This document shows, one piece after another, positions 9,415 through 19,900 of a DNA stretch of 64,000 nt. Source of the stretch: Crambe crambe (Eukaryota; Porifera; Demospongiae; Poecilosclerida; Crambeidae); contig OZ004581.1 in NCBI GenBank assembly GCA_963924555.1, positions 3,472,001 through 3,536,000 of the forward strand, read 5' to 3'. Position 1 is the stretch's first letter, and each line of letters starts with the position of its first letter. The position numbers were made by a program, and so were the translations under genes. Below the pieces are notes generated by a model. The model made no database searches. It saw only the letters and a list, made by a program, of their open reading frames with translations, and was not told the origin of the DNA.

Positions 9415-10914
9415 TTAGTTCAAATCCTGATTAGTTTCATGGAATTCTACTACAATAGTGTAGCTGTGATTAAATTGTTCTGTCTTATCAGATGAATCTG
9501 TATTATTATTGGCTGAGCAGTCTTCTTCATCAGATAAAGTTGAATGACTTGTGTTGATCTTAGTAGTTAAAACAGCATTATCCTTTTCATCAGATCCATT
9601 GTCATTTTCATAGGATAAATTAGGAGTTATATGCTCGTTATTGGAGAGATTTTGAGGTTTAACTTCCACTTCAAGAGAACAGTGATTCCTGCTATTTGCA
9701 CAAGCCGGTTCCACAATAGCTGCAGGAGTGGTAACATCATCTTTTCTAAAATCATTTTCCACTGGAATTTCAGAAGATATTTCAAGGAAGACCTCTAACT
9801 TCCCACAGAAATCTTTGTAACAATGGCTGCTCTCAACAGAGCACAAGCAAATGCAATTAGTTTTGCTTGTCATTTTCGAGCAGCAAAAGCATAGAGTCTT
9901 CTTCAGTGGCTCTTTCACATCATGCATCAGAGTTGATTCCAGAATGGGATGAATAGTTGTCTGTGCATAAAATGCAATGAACCCGGTTGCTTGATAACCG
10001 ATTGGAATTTCCTCTACATCAAGGAAAATAAATAGCAACATAAGTACAAGAATTGGAAGGCAGGAGAGGAAAGTGCATAACAAAATCCCTCCAAAGACTC
10101 TGATAAGGTTGAATTGTTTCTTTCGACGAATTTGCTTGATTTTTTCACGAAATTCTTTCTCCTCATTGTTAGTTGCCAATTTCTTGACATTGTATACTTC
10201 TCGGACTGCCTTCTGCACTATGTGGATCATCCATACATTACACACTAGCACTGTAAGTGCAGGCAGGATGCACACCACACATAGAACAAAGAAAAAAATG
10301 TTTATATCTGAAGGATGATTGTCCACACTGCATCCTGCATTGGTGCGATAAAAGACCACTTGCAATGCATTGAAATCATAAAGGGGTATTGCTGAAACTA
10401 TAATGGCTGACACCCATGACAGTGCTATAGCTATGAGTAACCTTGGTATAGTGATGATCCTTTTGTACTTCAGAGGTTTATAGAAATAGAGGAACCGATC
10501 GAAAGACAACAATCCCATGGCGTAGGCTAACGTGATTGCGAAAGTGGTATCTAATAAACTTAGTCTGCATAATTTGCATCTAAAGGAATCATTATCTCCA
10601 AGGATATAACCTTCAGGTAATCCAACCACAATGTACATTGGTAGCACAATTACCACTGCAAAAAGATCATTAATCACTAAATTCAAAAGTAAAAGAACAG
10701 AAGGGTCCTTGTAGAGTTTCTCTTTGACAATGGTCACAATCACCAACAAGTTACAGGGTAGACCTAGAGCACAGATGATGAGGTAAAAAATACCTATCAC
10801 TAACTTGCTGGTTTCATGCTCTTCTTCAAGGTGCCACATTTCTTCAGTGAGAGTGTCTTCACTGGCATTGAAGCAAAAGGCAGTCAAACTCACATTAGTC
10901 ATGCTATTGTTCAT
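9415..10914 (-). CDS. Class A (rhodopsin-like) G-protein-coupled receptor, atypical
   Basis: Intronless, 499 aa from the first in-frame ATG at 10914. The N-terminus carries NNS, NVS and NAS glycosylation sites. Seven membrane segments are visible: TM1 37-63 with N55 in GLPCN; TM2 72-98 with D83 in NLVINDL; TM3 113-138 ending DRF (139-141) instead of DRY; TM4 with W167; TM5 with P218; TM6 with P287 in SCLPI; TM7 305-329. C113 or C116 and C195 are candidates for the TM3-ECL2 disulfide. TM7 has IHPILES where NPxxY is expected, so that microswitch is missing. A Cys cluster (CFCCSKM, CICLC) after TM7 suggests palmitoylation, followed by a long acidic Ser-rich tail of about 150 aa. The ligand cannot be read from sequence. 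AATAAA overlaps the stop codon (9416-9411). It is convergent with the gene ending at 8216. Confidence 0.88.
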   Translation of the reverse strand: MNNSMTNVSLTAFCFNASEDTLTEEMWHLEEEHETSKLVIGIFYLIICALGLPCNLLVIVTIVKEKLYKDPSVLLLLNLVINDLFAVVIVLPMYIVVGLPEGYILGDNDSFRCKLCRLSLLDTTFAITLAYAMGLLSFDRFLYFYKPLKYKRIITIPRLLIAIALSWVSAIIVSAIPLYDFNALQVVFYRTNAGCSVDNHPSDINIFFFVLCVVCILPALTVLVCNVWMIHIVQKAVREVYNVKKLATNNEEKEFREKIKQIRRKKQFNLIRVFGGILLCTFLSCLPILVLMLLFIFLDVEEIPIGYQATGFIAFYAQTTIHPILESTLMHDVKEPLKKTLCFCCSKMTSKTNCICLCSVESSHCYKDFCGKLEVFLEISSEIPVENDFRKDDVTTPAAIVEPACANSRNHCSLEVEVKPQNLSNNEHITPNLSYENDNGSDEKDNAVLTTKINTSHSTLSDEEDCSANNNTDSSDKTEQFNHSYTIVVEFHETNQDLN

Positions 10915-11130
10915 TGTTATCAACTAGTCAAGTTTAGTTTGCTATTTTGGTTGTATTTGTGGGTTGCAACCATAAAGTAGCAATTGAATATCCCCTTATA
11001 ATACTAAAAAGGACTCTGCTGCCACCTACACAGTCATGCAAACATGCTTCCTTGTAGCTATTTCCTTACAGTAAATGGGACAGACATGTAGCTACAATTA
11101 TTTTAACTTCTGCAAGCATAATTATTAAGG

Positions 11131-11410
11131 TGGTCGGATCATACGTATCAGAGGTCTGATATCATATCCATATCAGAGGTATATAAGCGGAGGTTGCTAT
11201 GTCGAAGGTCTGATATAGAGACCTCAGATATTATATCAGACCTCTAATGTGATATCCAACTTCCAATATGATAGCCATCTGACCTCCAATATGATAGCCC
11301 TAGCCCTCTGATATGACATCTGTCCACCAATAGACTTCTGATATGATAACAAACCTCTGATAAAGTATACTCCTAGAGTCTATATTGGAGGTCTGGGCTG
11401 ATACATAAAA
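11131..11410. repeat. Degenerate GATATCAGACCTC repeat tract
   Basis: About a dozen imperfect copies in both orientations of a short motif around TATCAGAGGTCTGATAT and CCTCTGATATGA. The mix of orientations makes the tract strongly self-complementary. No ORF is present. It lies upstream of the minus-strand GPCR gene. Confidence 0.6.
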
Positions 11411-12107
11411 AGAATATTGCTCTTCGATATTGGAATTTTGTCCCATTTGGCCCCACCTTTAATAATGCATGTAATGCAGCAAACCAGGACTGCATGTCCT
11501 TATACAGAGTACCCAGGTTCTTGAATAATTATCTAAGACATGGATTGCTATAGCGGACAGAATTTAGCTAATTAAGACAAACCAGCCAGCTAACCCCCAC
11601 TATGACCTGGTCCCTAATTGACTTAGTGGACTTTCTACAAGCCATATGCCAAAGCTAAAAAGTTGTTAAAATAATTATGTATACTCATCCATAGCTCTTA
11701 TACACTAAAGCTAGACTTCCACTACCTCAAGGAATTTTACTTTCCCATGCATGATATGCATTCCCATCCATGTTGCTACAGTTACACATTAGGCCACTAT
11801 TACATCCCCCGCCCGCATTAGTTTACTCTACCTACAGGATTTGGCCATTATAATTGAATTTCTATACCGCATCACTTCTGACTGCATCAACTCCTGTGGT
11901 TTTTCCAAGAAAATAACTATCAAAATAATGACATATTAAATATGCCGCCCGCCCGCATCAGTCTGAGCAAAACCATCTTAGCTATGATGAACAAAATTTA
12001 ATAGTGGCCCAGCCTGAACTTCAGCTATTTTCTGTAATGAAGGCTTCCTGATTATGGCAAGGTGTAATTATTATAGTATTAATAAGGGCAAAAACTTATA
12101 GGCATTG

Positions 12108-12484
12108 GATTAGTGATTCCGGAAGCTAGACATGCCCACATATAAACTAGCTCTATCTCAAAGATCAATCAACACATGAACGCTTAACTCATATCCAGCA
12201 GCAGCTTAATAAATGTACTAACTACTCAAACACCAAATGAACCAGTCTGTTATGTTCACAGTTAGCGCCGTTGATTTTTAGTTCTATGGAGATTTATATG
12301 GGGAAAACGGTAAATCTGTATAACATCTATGTGCTTCACCTGTTCCTTGGTTAACCCACACCAGCAGGTAGGCCTTGTTATAAGCTAGCTAATGATATCT
12401 AAACATCAAGCGCTTCTATAACCGTCAGGCTGCGCTGGCCGGCCAAAGTTTCAGGAAAAGTATGGCTTCCGGAATCGCTAATTG
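12108..12484. mobile_element. Short non-autonomous element with TTAGtGATTCCGGAAGC terminal inverted repeats
   Basis: The left end (12110-12126) and right end (12465-12481) are inverted copies of TTAGYGATTCCGGAAGC, bounding about 375 bp with no coding capacity. This fits a MITE. The neighbouring stretch 10915-13176 otherwise holds a second weak inverted pair (GGCCACTATTA near 11792 and TAATAGTGGCC near 12001) and no gene that I can support. Confidence 0.5.
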
Positions 12485-13176
12485 GATGTGTAAACCAGCT
12501 ACTTGGGCAATAGATGTACATGTAGCTATATAGCTAGCTAACACTATAATAGATGGCTGGGATTGGATACCTGAAAACCTTCCAACACTACAGTAGGTAT
12601 AAACTTGGATCTACATGTACTTTGGTGTGCCTAAAAGAAATTGGGTGAGATAAAGGATTGTGATGTTATTTATACATAATCCATGTCATTGAGTGACTCC
12701 AGTGATGCCGAGAGTATAACGAAAGAGATGAGGGATGTGCTCTTTTGTCAGCAAGAGCAGTAATGTAGATGGTACATCATCAGTGATTATCAATGCATCA
12801 TTCTTGGGAATTCAGGTTGCAGATGGATTTGTTGTGATAGTATCACTTGAAATGTGTTGGTTCCATCATCAGTCTTCTGCAGATGGGTTAAGTAAATGGA
12901 GTGAAAAAATGTCTGGCGCTTTAATATTTCCGGTTGTCACATGCCCATGAAATTTCAAAGGCGCGTAACACTAGCATGCATTTATAGAATATCTGGTAAA
13001 GGGTCACCACCATTCTATTTTTTGATCCTGAAGAACTCAAAGAAGTAATTGAAATATTAAAAAAATGAAGCAAAGAATGTCATGAAACTATCTGCACAAA
13101 TGATCCACAAAAAAAAAACAACAACAAAAAAAACAACAACAACAATTAGTCCATGCATCTAGCTAACATGATAAAA

Positions 13177-16100
13177 CTATTCTTGACTGGTTTTTGGTGA
13201 TAGAGGCCTGTCGGTGAGCACAATTCCAATACCAAATGCTACTCCTAACATACTCACTGCAGCAGCAGCCACAAACATGTGTTCAGATGCCTTTTTCCTA
13301 TCATGCTGAAATACAAAATACAATTATTGTAACTATGTAGTTGGGTTGTTTTGCTTGATGTACCTGATCACTGAGAAGGGGAAAAAAACAAAAAAACAAA
13401 AAAAAAACAAAAAAAAAACTGGTAGCATAATGTGACCTCCATTTCCACAACAACCATGAAAATATCTCGGAACAGGTTACACTTGTCCAACCATTGACTA
13501 TAGATTCTAAATCAACTGTATGATTGGTCACACTGACAAAATAATTACCTGTGTCATAACTGAATAAACTGTGGATATTCTAAATGTAGAAAGAGAGAGA
13601 GAGAGAGAGAAAAGAGCTCCCATCTCTATGCAGCTAAAGATCAACCATTCTTTCAATCCCCACTCCCCCAGCCCTCAAGCTGAGCTTTCTCAATTTGAAC
13701 TAAGCGCATTGCCCATGATGAAGAAGGGTGAGAAGTAGAACAATGCAGTTATTTTTATGCTTGTACATTCACCAGAAGGAGCTATTAATAAAGTCCATAC
13801 CTCTTTCAATTCAATATTCATAAATCCATATTTCTTGATCCATTTATGACTCCTATAGATTGAGAGTGAAGACTGAGTACACTTTCCATCCGGAAGTAGA
13901 TCTACTTTATTTCCAAGTGCATTATCATGAAGTGAAGTATTGTCAAATTTACAACTAGCTTGGCCTCTTGCTGCTGACGAACTATAGAAATAAACATGAA
14001 ATTGAAGCTACAATAAATAATAATTCGTCATGACTCATTGAAAAAATAGGTCTACACCCAGATATGTGATAATACTTCAGAAAAGGGGTCAAAGGTGACA
14101 TTATTTTGTTGCACAACTGTATGTGCAACTAAATACCACACATAGCACCCTGAGTGGAATGAGGTGTAGCTCAACAATATTATTGCAGAATATCTTGATG
14201 CTCAGCATTGATGTTTGAACTACAAACGATCTGATTCAGACCCTCTATTGTATTCTTTTACAGGGGCATGTAGCACCTGCAGTCCCTGGGGCCTAGATGG
14301 GGCCCAGCTAAAGAAGATATTGATCTTGTAGTAGACATCACATTTTACACCGTATCACTATGGCAATATATTCACTTCTGGTGTTGGAACTTATTTCTCT
14401 AGTCAGTTCATGTTCAGTGGTGTTCCATATTTTGTCCCAATGCTATTCAACTGAAAGAAACACTATAGAGTAGCACTATTACACAGAAAGGTTGTTATAC
14501 CATCCACTTACACAGCATCACAGTCAACCAGGCAGACTCATGTGGGTGTGGCCTATGACAAAATGAATGATGGCCTCGGATGTACTAGATGCTAGTATTA
14601 AGCTAAAAGTATCCAGCTGCCCGCCACTCAATTGAAGCATCATCTCTAAAAGCCTAGCCAGTTACTTACTCACTCACTGTCAGAATTAATGTTACACATT
14701 GCCCTAGTATCATCTAGGTCTACACTCCAAAATGCCCCAGGCTATTATTAGTAGCACCACCTTCACAATAAAACCTATCAGCTCTTTTACTTGCTTGCTC
14801 GCTCACTGTCAGCCTTTATAGTTATGAAAATCCGAGTATACTGGGCTAAGTCAACCAGAACTATGCAATACAGTAGCACTTGCACATTATTTTGAGCCCA
14901 CGTATAAGAAAGTAGAAAGCAGTTTCACCATCTACATAATTATGTACCTGAAGACTTTTGTGAAGAAAGTGAAGTCTTTATGGATCTGTGGCATTCGAGT
15001 CGGAATAGCATTAAAAGGAGCACTGATCAGAAGACACCCAGAAACAGTGCAAGGCGTCTCCTCACCCTCACACACTGTAAAGAGTGCATACATACGTACA
15101 TTAACAGTACAGGAATCTCTCAATGCAGATACAGTGGAACCCCTTAATGTGGACTCCCTGAAATGCAATAACCTCTCTAATCAGGACACTTTTTCTTGTC
15201 CTAACACAATATAAATGTGTATAATTTAACCCCTGAAGTACATAGGGACACCTCTCTAATCAGGACACTTTTCGCTGGTCCCAAAGGTGTCTGCATTTAG
15301 AGGTTCCACTGTACTCTATTTAAGTGTCCTGGGGTGGATTAGTAAATACAGCCAGCTTGAGTATCTACTAATTAAAGAATTATTTGCCTTTTATTTTTTG
15401 TATGCAATGCAACCAAGTAGTATGTAATAGTTAAACTATGCCTACAAGAGTTGTACAGGATATAATATTGTCTGACGCCTGAGGGCGAAGGCAATGATTA
15501 TATCCTGTACAGCCTGAGGCGAGGGGTGATGGTAATAATTATATTCTGTACAGCATGACGGTGAGGCATGGTTTAACATGGTATTCCAAAAAAAAGTGAC
15601 TTGTGCACTTTAAAGAGTTCACTCTAACTACTTCAAGTATGTACCACTGTTTCAGCTAGCTTAATCACTTTGACTGCACTCTTCTCAGTCAATGCACTAA
15701 CCTTCACTAATGTTCTCATTATCCTGCACTTGTATCCAAATGTGAAGAAATATTTTTCCATCGATTCGTCTGCCACCAGGCGTTTCTACGCAAATATAAA
15801 ATTTATATATTAGCATGTACTTCTAAAATAAGGACAGAATGTGTAAATGGTGTTACAAGTACAGTGCATATTCCCAAGCATACCTTCAAGTACATCTTCC
15901 CTTTGATGTGGTCTGATTAACCACAAATACCCTAAACCACTCGGGGGAGAACACTAGTACCAGCTACAATTTACATACTACAGCCATGTAATAATTTCCT
16001 ACACTAACCTTTGATCTTGGCCCCAACATCCTGGCCAGTAAACTCCGAATAAATAACTTTATTCAGTAAACCTTTGCCCACAGTGAAGTTGACACGAATT

Positions 16101-16743
16101 CCTACCGTTCCATACTGAGAACTGTTTTTACCTGTTTTACCTGTGCGACTACACACTGAAGGGAAAATCGTACTAATATTCCTCTGCAGTAGTGGGCAAA
16201 GCGACACATTTTCATTTGAAGGGTGTGACTGAAAGCAGAAATCTTTTTCACCTAGCTTCCCAACATAAGCATTCCAATTCTGAAAAATAAGAAGACATTA
16301 AGGCATATCATATGCAATGAGGGTATAAGAGTCACATCTCACACATCATTATTACTGCTACAAAGTCAATACTACTTGGTGTCCCTAAGTAAGTTTTTTA
16401 AAAAGAATGAGGGGGTGTGGCATTTTACTGTAGCTACATCATAATTATTACAGAAGGGGAAGAAAGCCCTAGGTCTTCTATCTATGGCTACATGAAATAA
16501 ATGGATGATCTGAAGGCTAAGTTCATGATAGCTGCTAGCTTCTGGTTTATTGTTTACCTTCATAGCATCCAGATCTGGCATATGATCCTTTTTGGCCACA
16601 TAGATACCAAGGGCTATCAATTCAATAGCAATCAGAAACAAAGAGAGGATGAAACAGAAAGATGCTGGTTGAGTAATAACATAAGACAGGATACGAATTT
16701 TAAAAAAACCTTGTGCACACTTCTTTCTAGGCTCATTCATCAT
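13177..16743 (-). CDS. TMEM248/TMEM219-like two-pass membrane protein (5 exons)
   Basis: Exons, in transcript order: 16743-16558, 16279-16009, 15785-15702, 13973-13801 and 13305-13177. All have GT-AG borders, and the 843 nt give 280 aa, near human TMEM248 (314 aa). Start is the ATG at 16743; an ATG also follows directly at 16740. Layout: short basic N-terminus, TM1 about 20-48, a lumenal or extracellular domain with several N-x-S/T sites and Cys, then TM2 (FVAAAAVSMLGVAFGIGIVL) and a short tail. Landmarks shared with TMEM248 as I remember it are WNxxxxxxxxxDxC just after TM1 (here NWNAYVGKLGEKDFC) and the basic-acidic stretch leading into TM2. Family function is poorly known; TMEM219 is reported as an IGFBP3 receptor. 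It is divergent from receptor A, with 208 bp between start codons. The fourth exon has a CAGCAG tandem acceptor. Confidence 0.75.
13590..13614 (+). repeat. (GA)n microsatellite
   Basis: A short GA run inside the last intron of the minus-strand TMEM248-like gene. Nothing else of note lies in this intron besides an A-rich tract at about 13380-13418. Confidence 0.8.
15132..15311. mobile_element. TA-flanked MITE with CAGTGGAACC termini (satellite progenitor family)
   Basis: A 180-bp element in intron 3 of the TMEM248-like gene. It begins CAGTGGAACCCCTTAATG and ends GAGGTTCCACTG, flanked by TA on both sides, which suggests a Tc1/mariner-type target duplication. Internally it repeats CCTCTCTAATCAGGACAC twice. 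Its first ~45 bases align with the 56-bp satellite unit at 21271-26100. Related ends occur at about 27713 and at 33470-33522 (ending GGAGGTTCCACTG then TA). Confidence 0.65.
15450..15580. repeat. Local repeat around ATATCCTGTACAGCCTGAGG
   Basis: Three related blocks (TTGTACAGGATATAAT near 15452, TATATCCTGTACAGCCTGAGG near 15498 and ATATTCTGTACAGCATGACG near 15540) occur in both orientations, giving a small foldback. It lies in the intron of the TMEM248-like gene. It has no coding potential. Confidence 0.45.
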
Positions 16744-16951
16744 GATAGATTTATCAACTGAGCAGACGTTCACCACCGATGGTCTTCATAGTGTAGCTAA
16801 AGAGCACTCCTTCAGTATTCCAACGGTGTAAGCGACCAACGTTGCAGCATAGAAGGTGGGTATTATTTGGAACTCAAGTATTGATGCAGACAAAATAATA
16901 ATGTAGACTGATCTGACTAGACTGCGGTTCCTGTGACGTGACTACCCAGCT
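16744..16951. promoter_or_regulatory. Compact divergent promoter region
   Basis: 208 bp lie between the ATG of the minus-strand TMEM248-like gene and the ATG of the plus-strand receptor A. A CRE-like TGACGTGA sits at 16934-16941, 11 bp before the receptor ATG, so it may be within the 5' UTR of that gene. No TATA box is obvious at either end. Both genes probably start transcription within or close to this segment. Confidence 0.4.
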
Positions 16952-19900
16952 ATGAATTTTACCACACTCTACTCATCTAGCGCTGAGTGTGTACTCTCAA
17001 AAAATGTCTGCACATCCTTTTCTTCAGACTTGGTATAATCCTAGCTAGACCTATAGCAGAGATTACCTATAGCAGAGATTTCTGCGTTGTTAATGTCATG
17101 AGATTGTGCCTGCAATAATGCTAGCTAGCTATTGAATGTTGATAGCTAGTGATTTTCACCTGAAAAATATCTTCGGCCATAGCATTATCCCCAACATCTT
17201 TTTTCACAGCTAGAATTCCATTATTTATGTATGTGCTTCTTTTACTTTCAGCGAGGCTTATATAGTGGCATTGCTGCACTACGGATAGTAACCTCGTCAC
17301 TAAGGCAAGTTGAATCATCACTACTGCAAATCAAACTGCAATACCAATGAGGGTGAAATCCAAATGGCATGAATATCATTCCAATTATTTTCATATCATC
17401 TTCCAGAAGGAATAAATGGATGTGTGTTGTGTTTTTAGTGTTATTGGAACTGCATCTATTATTGGATCTGTTGTGGTTCGGAAACAGATAACAAGCCAAA
17501 AGGTGAGACATGACATTCTCTTTGGAGCCTTGGTACCAGGAACTCACTTTTATAGGTGCATCCAATTTTCATGTTATCTATCGCTGATTTTTTGCTGGCT
17601 GTGATGTGGATAACGGGAGGAGCACTGATTCTTCATGGAGAGATAAATAAACGTGGCTCCTGCTTATTGGTCAACATTCTCACTGTGGTAAGTTATTATC
17701 CAGATTCCTCCTACACATATGCCGATTACTACTAACTTGACTACAGCACACATTAGGAGAGAGAGGTAGACTCACAGGCCAGACCCTTTACCGAACCAAG
17801 GGAAGGGAAAGGGTCACGTTTAAGTGTTTTGTATGGATACATTGGACCAAAGTTCTATTTAGTGAAGTGAACTTACACAAGTGTTCATACGAGTTTGACC
17901 AGACCCCCGCCTTCAGTAAAGGGTCTGGACCATGAGACTATGTGGAGTCATGGATTTATGAACTCCATAACTCCATGAGGAGATGAAGTTGTCAAGGTAA
18001 CCAGGGTAATGCTGAACATTGGATAACATGTAAAATTGTTTGGCTAAAGTTATAATGTTTCAATCAGCAGTTTTTGATAATAGAATTACCCCACCATCAA
18101 CATGCATTTCCAGTTCCCGTTAGTGAATAGTTTCATGTCTCTGTAAGTTTACTCTTTTGGTACTTGTCATTGAAGGTCTTGGAGTGTGTATCCATAAACC
18201 TCACCCTGGTTTATGCTCTTCACGCTTATGCTCACATGAAGAACGTAAACCTGAGCTTCATATCTGTAAGTCTCAACATACTCTGCTACTGTAACAATGT
18301 GTCCTGTTGAGCTCCCTGATTTCATTGTTTAGAACACTTTGAGTCGTCATGATCATGGTTGGTCGAAACTGAAAGTTGTGGGAATTTACTTAGTGGCATG
18401 GTAATATAATGATAGCATCAGTAAATTTTCCTTCCTGTTCCTTCACATAAGTACTAATACACCTTAATAATTCACACATTTCAAATGCGCTTGATAAGTT
18501 ATTCCTTAGGTATGAATTACATTGTCATTGGAAGTAAGTGTATAAAAATTTATGTTGTTTTTTTTTTGTTTGCATATCAGGATCGTTCCGGTGTTCTTGT
18601 TCCTTGTTGCTTGCCTTTCGCTGAAGCTTTGGAATCTTTACTCCCGGGCAAATCAATGTAGTTGTTGGTATGTTAGTGACCCAGCTAGTTATGTACATAG
18701 TCCTAAAGCTAAAGGTTTAAATTGGGATTTTATAACATCTTGCACATACGTTCAAACTAGAGTAAAGCTAAAGGTTTAAATTGGGATTTTAAAATATCCA
18801 AACTACGTAGAGTAAAAGCTATTGGGATCTTGTTCAATAGCACATACATACAAACAAGAGTAAAAGCTAAACATTTCAGTTGGGATTTTATATCTCGTTC
18901 AATAGCACATATAAACTAGAGTAAAGCTAAAGGTTTAATTGGGATTTTAAAATATCTTGCACATACAACTAGAAAAAAAGGTTTAAATTGGGATTCTATA
19001 ATAATTATCTCGTTCAATAGCACATACAAACTAGAGTAATATGATTATTATTACTTTGAAATTTCCCAATAATTAATTAATTCAGGTGCTTGCCGAAGTT
19101 CGCAAATCTTGTGCCTTTGCCAATACGAAATGTACGTAAGTGATCTCTACAGCTGCACAGTTTATGCCAAATAGCTACGTACATATTGTAGGGAGGGTAA
19201 AATTTTGGTTTGCAAAAAAATAGAAATGTGAACCATCCCTATTAATTTTTCAAAACCACCCACAACTTTAAATTTCCTGCTATTACTTTCATTAAATTTT
19301 TTATTTATTGATATCCTCTCAGCATGTTGATCATGACGGGTATAAGACAAACTTGAGGAAAATTGGAATCACATCATGCGTTATAGTCCTTCTTCACTAT
19401 TTCTTTGTCTTTCCACTGCTGGCTGGCTTTTACACAGTAATCCTCTATCGTATCAAGCGTATCCAAAGAAATAACAGTAAGTTAGGCCACTATTTTTTTT
19501 GTCATATGTTTCTCATTGCTCTCAGACTGATGGGGGTTTATGTCATTATTTTGATAGTTCTATTCAAAAGCCACAGGAGTTGACACAGGTATAGAAATTC
19601 AATTATAATGGCCAAGTCCTGTAGGTGTAATACTAGTGTAGCAGAACCTCTGAAGAAATTAATAGACCCATTCTTTTGTCCTTTGTAGAGCACCTTTGTC
19701 TTATAGAGTGTATAGACAAAGGTATCCTTTGTTGCTTCTTTTGGAGTGTCCTTTGTCGGAGGTTTACTTCTGTCTATGACAAATATGGTCACAAAGAATT
19801 GTGTGACAACTAATGCCTGTGTATAGTGTGGAATTGAGAGTTTACAAAATCCACATGTTCAAACCAGGATAATTTGGAACCAAATCGGCTTTAAATTGGA

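Noticed and set aside
12735..12950. 71-codon plus-strand ORF
   Set aside because: No similarity to a known family, and no splice sites or partner exons; it ends within unremarkable intergenic DNA.
14932..15214. Overlapping ORFs on both strands
   Set aside because: They partly cover the MITE at 15132-15311 and lie in an intron of the TMEM248-like gene.
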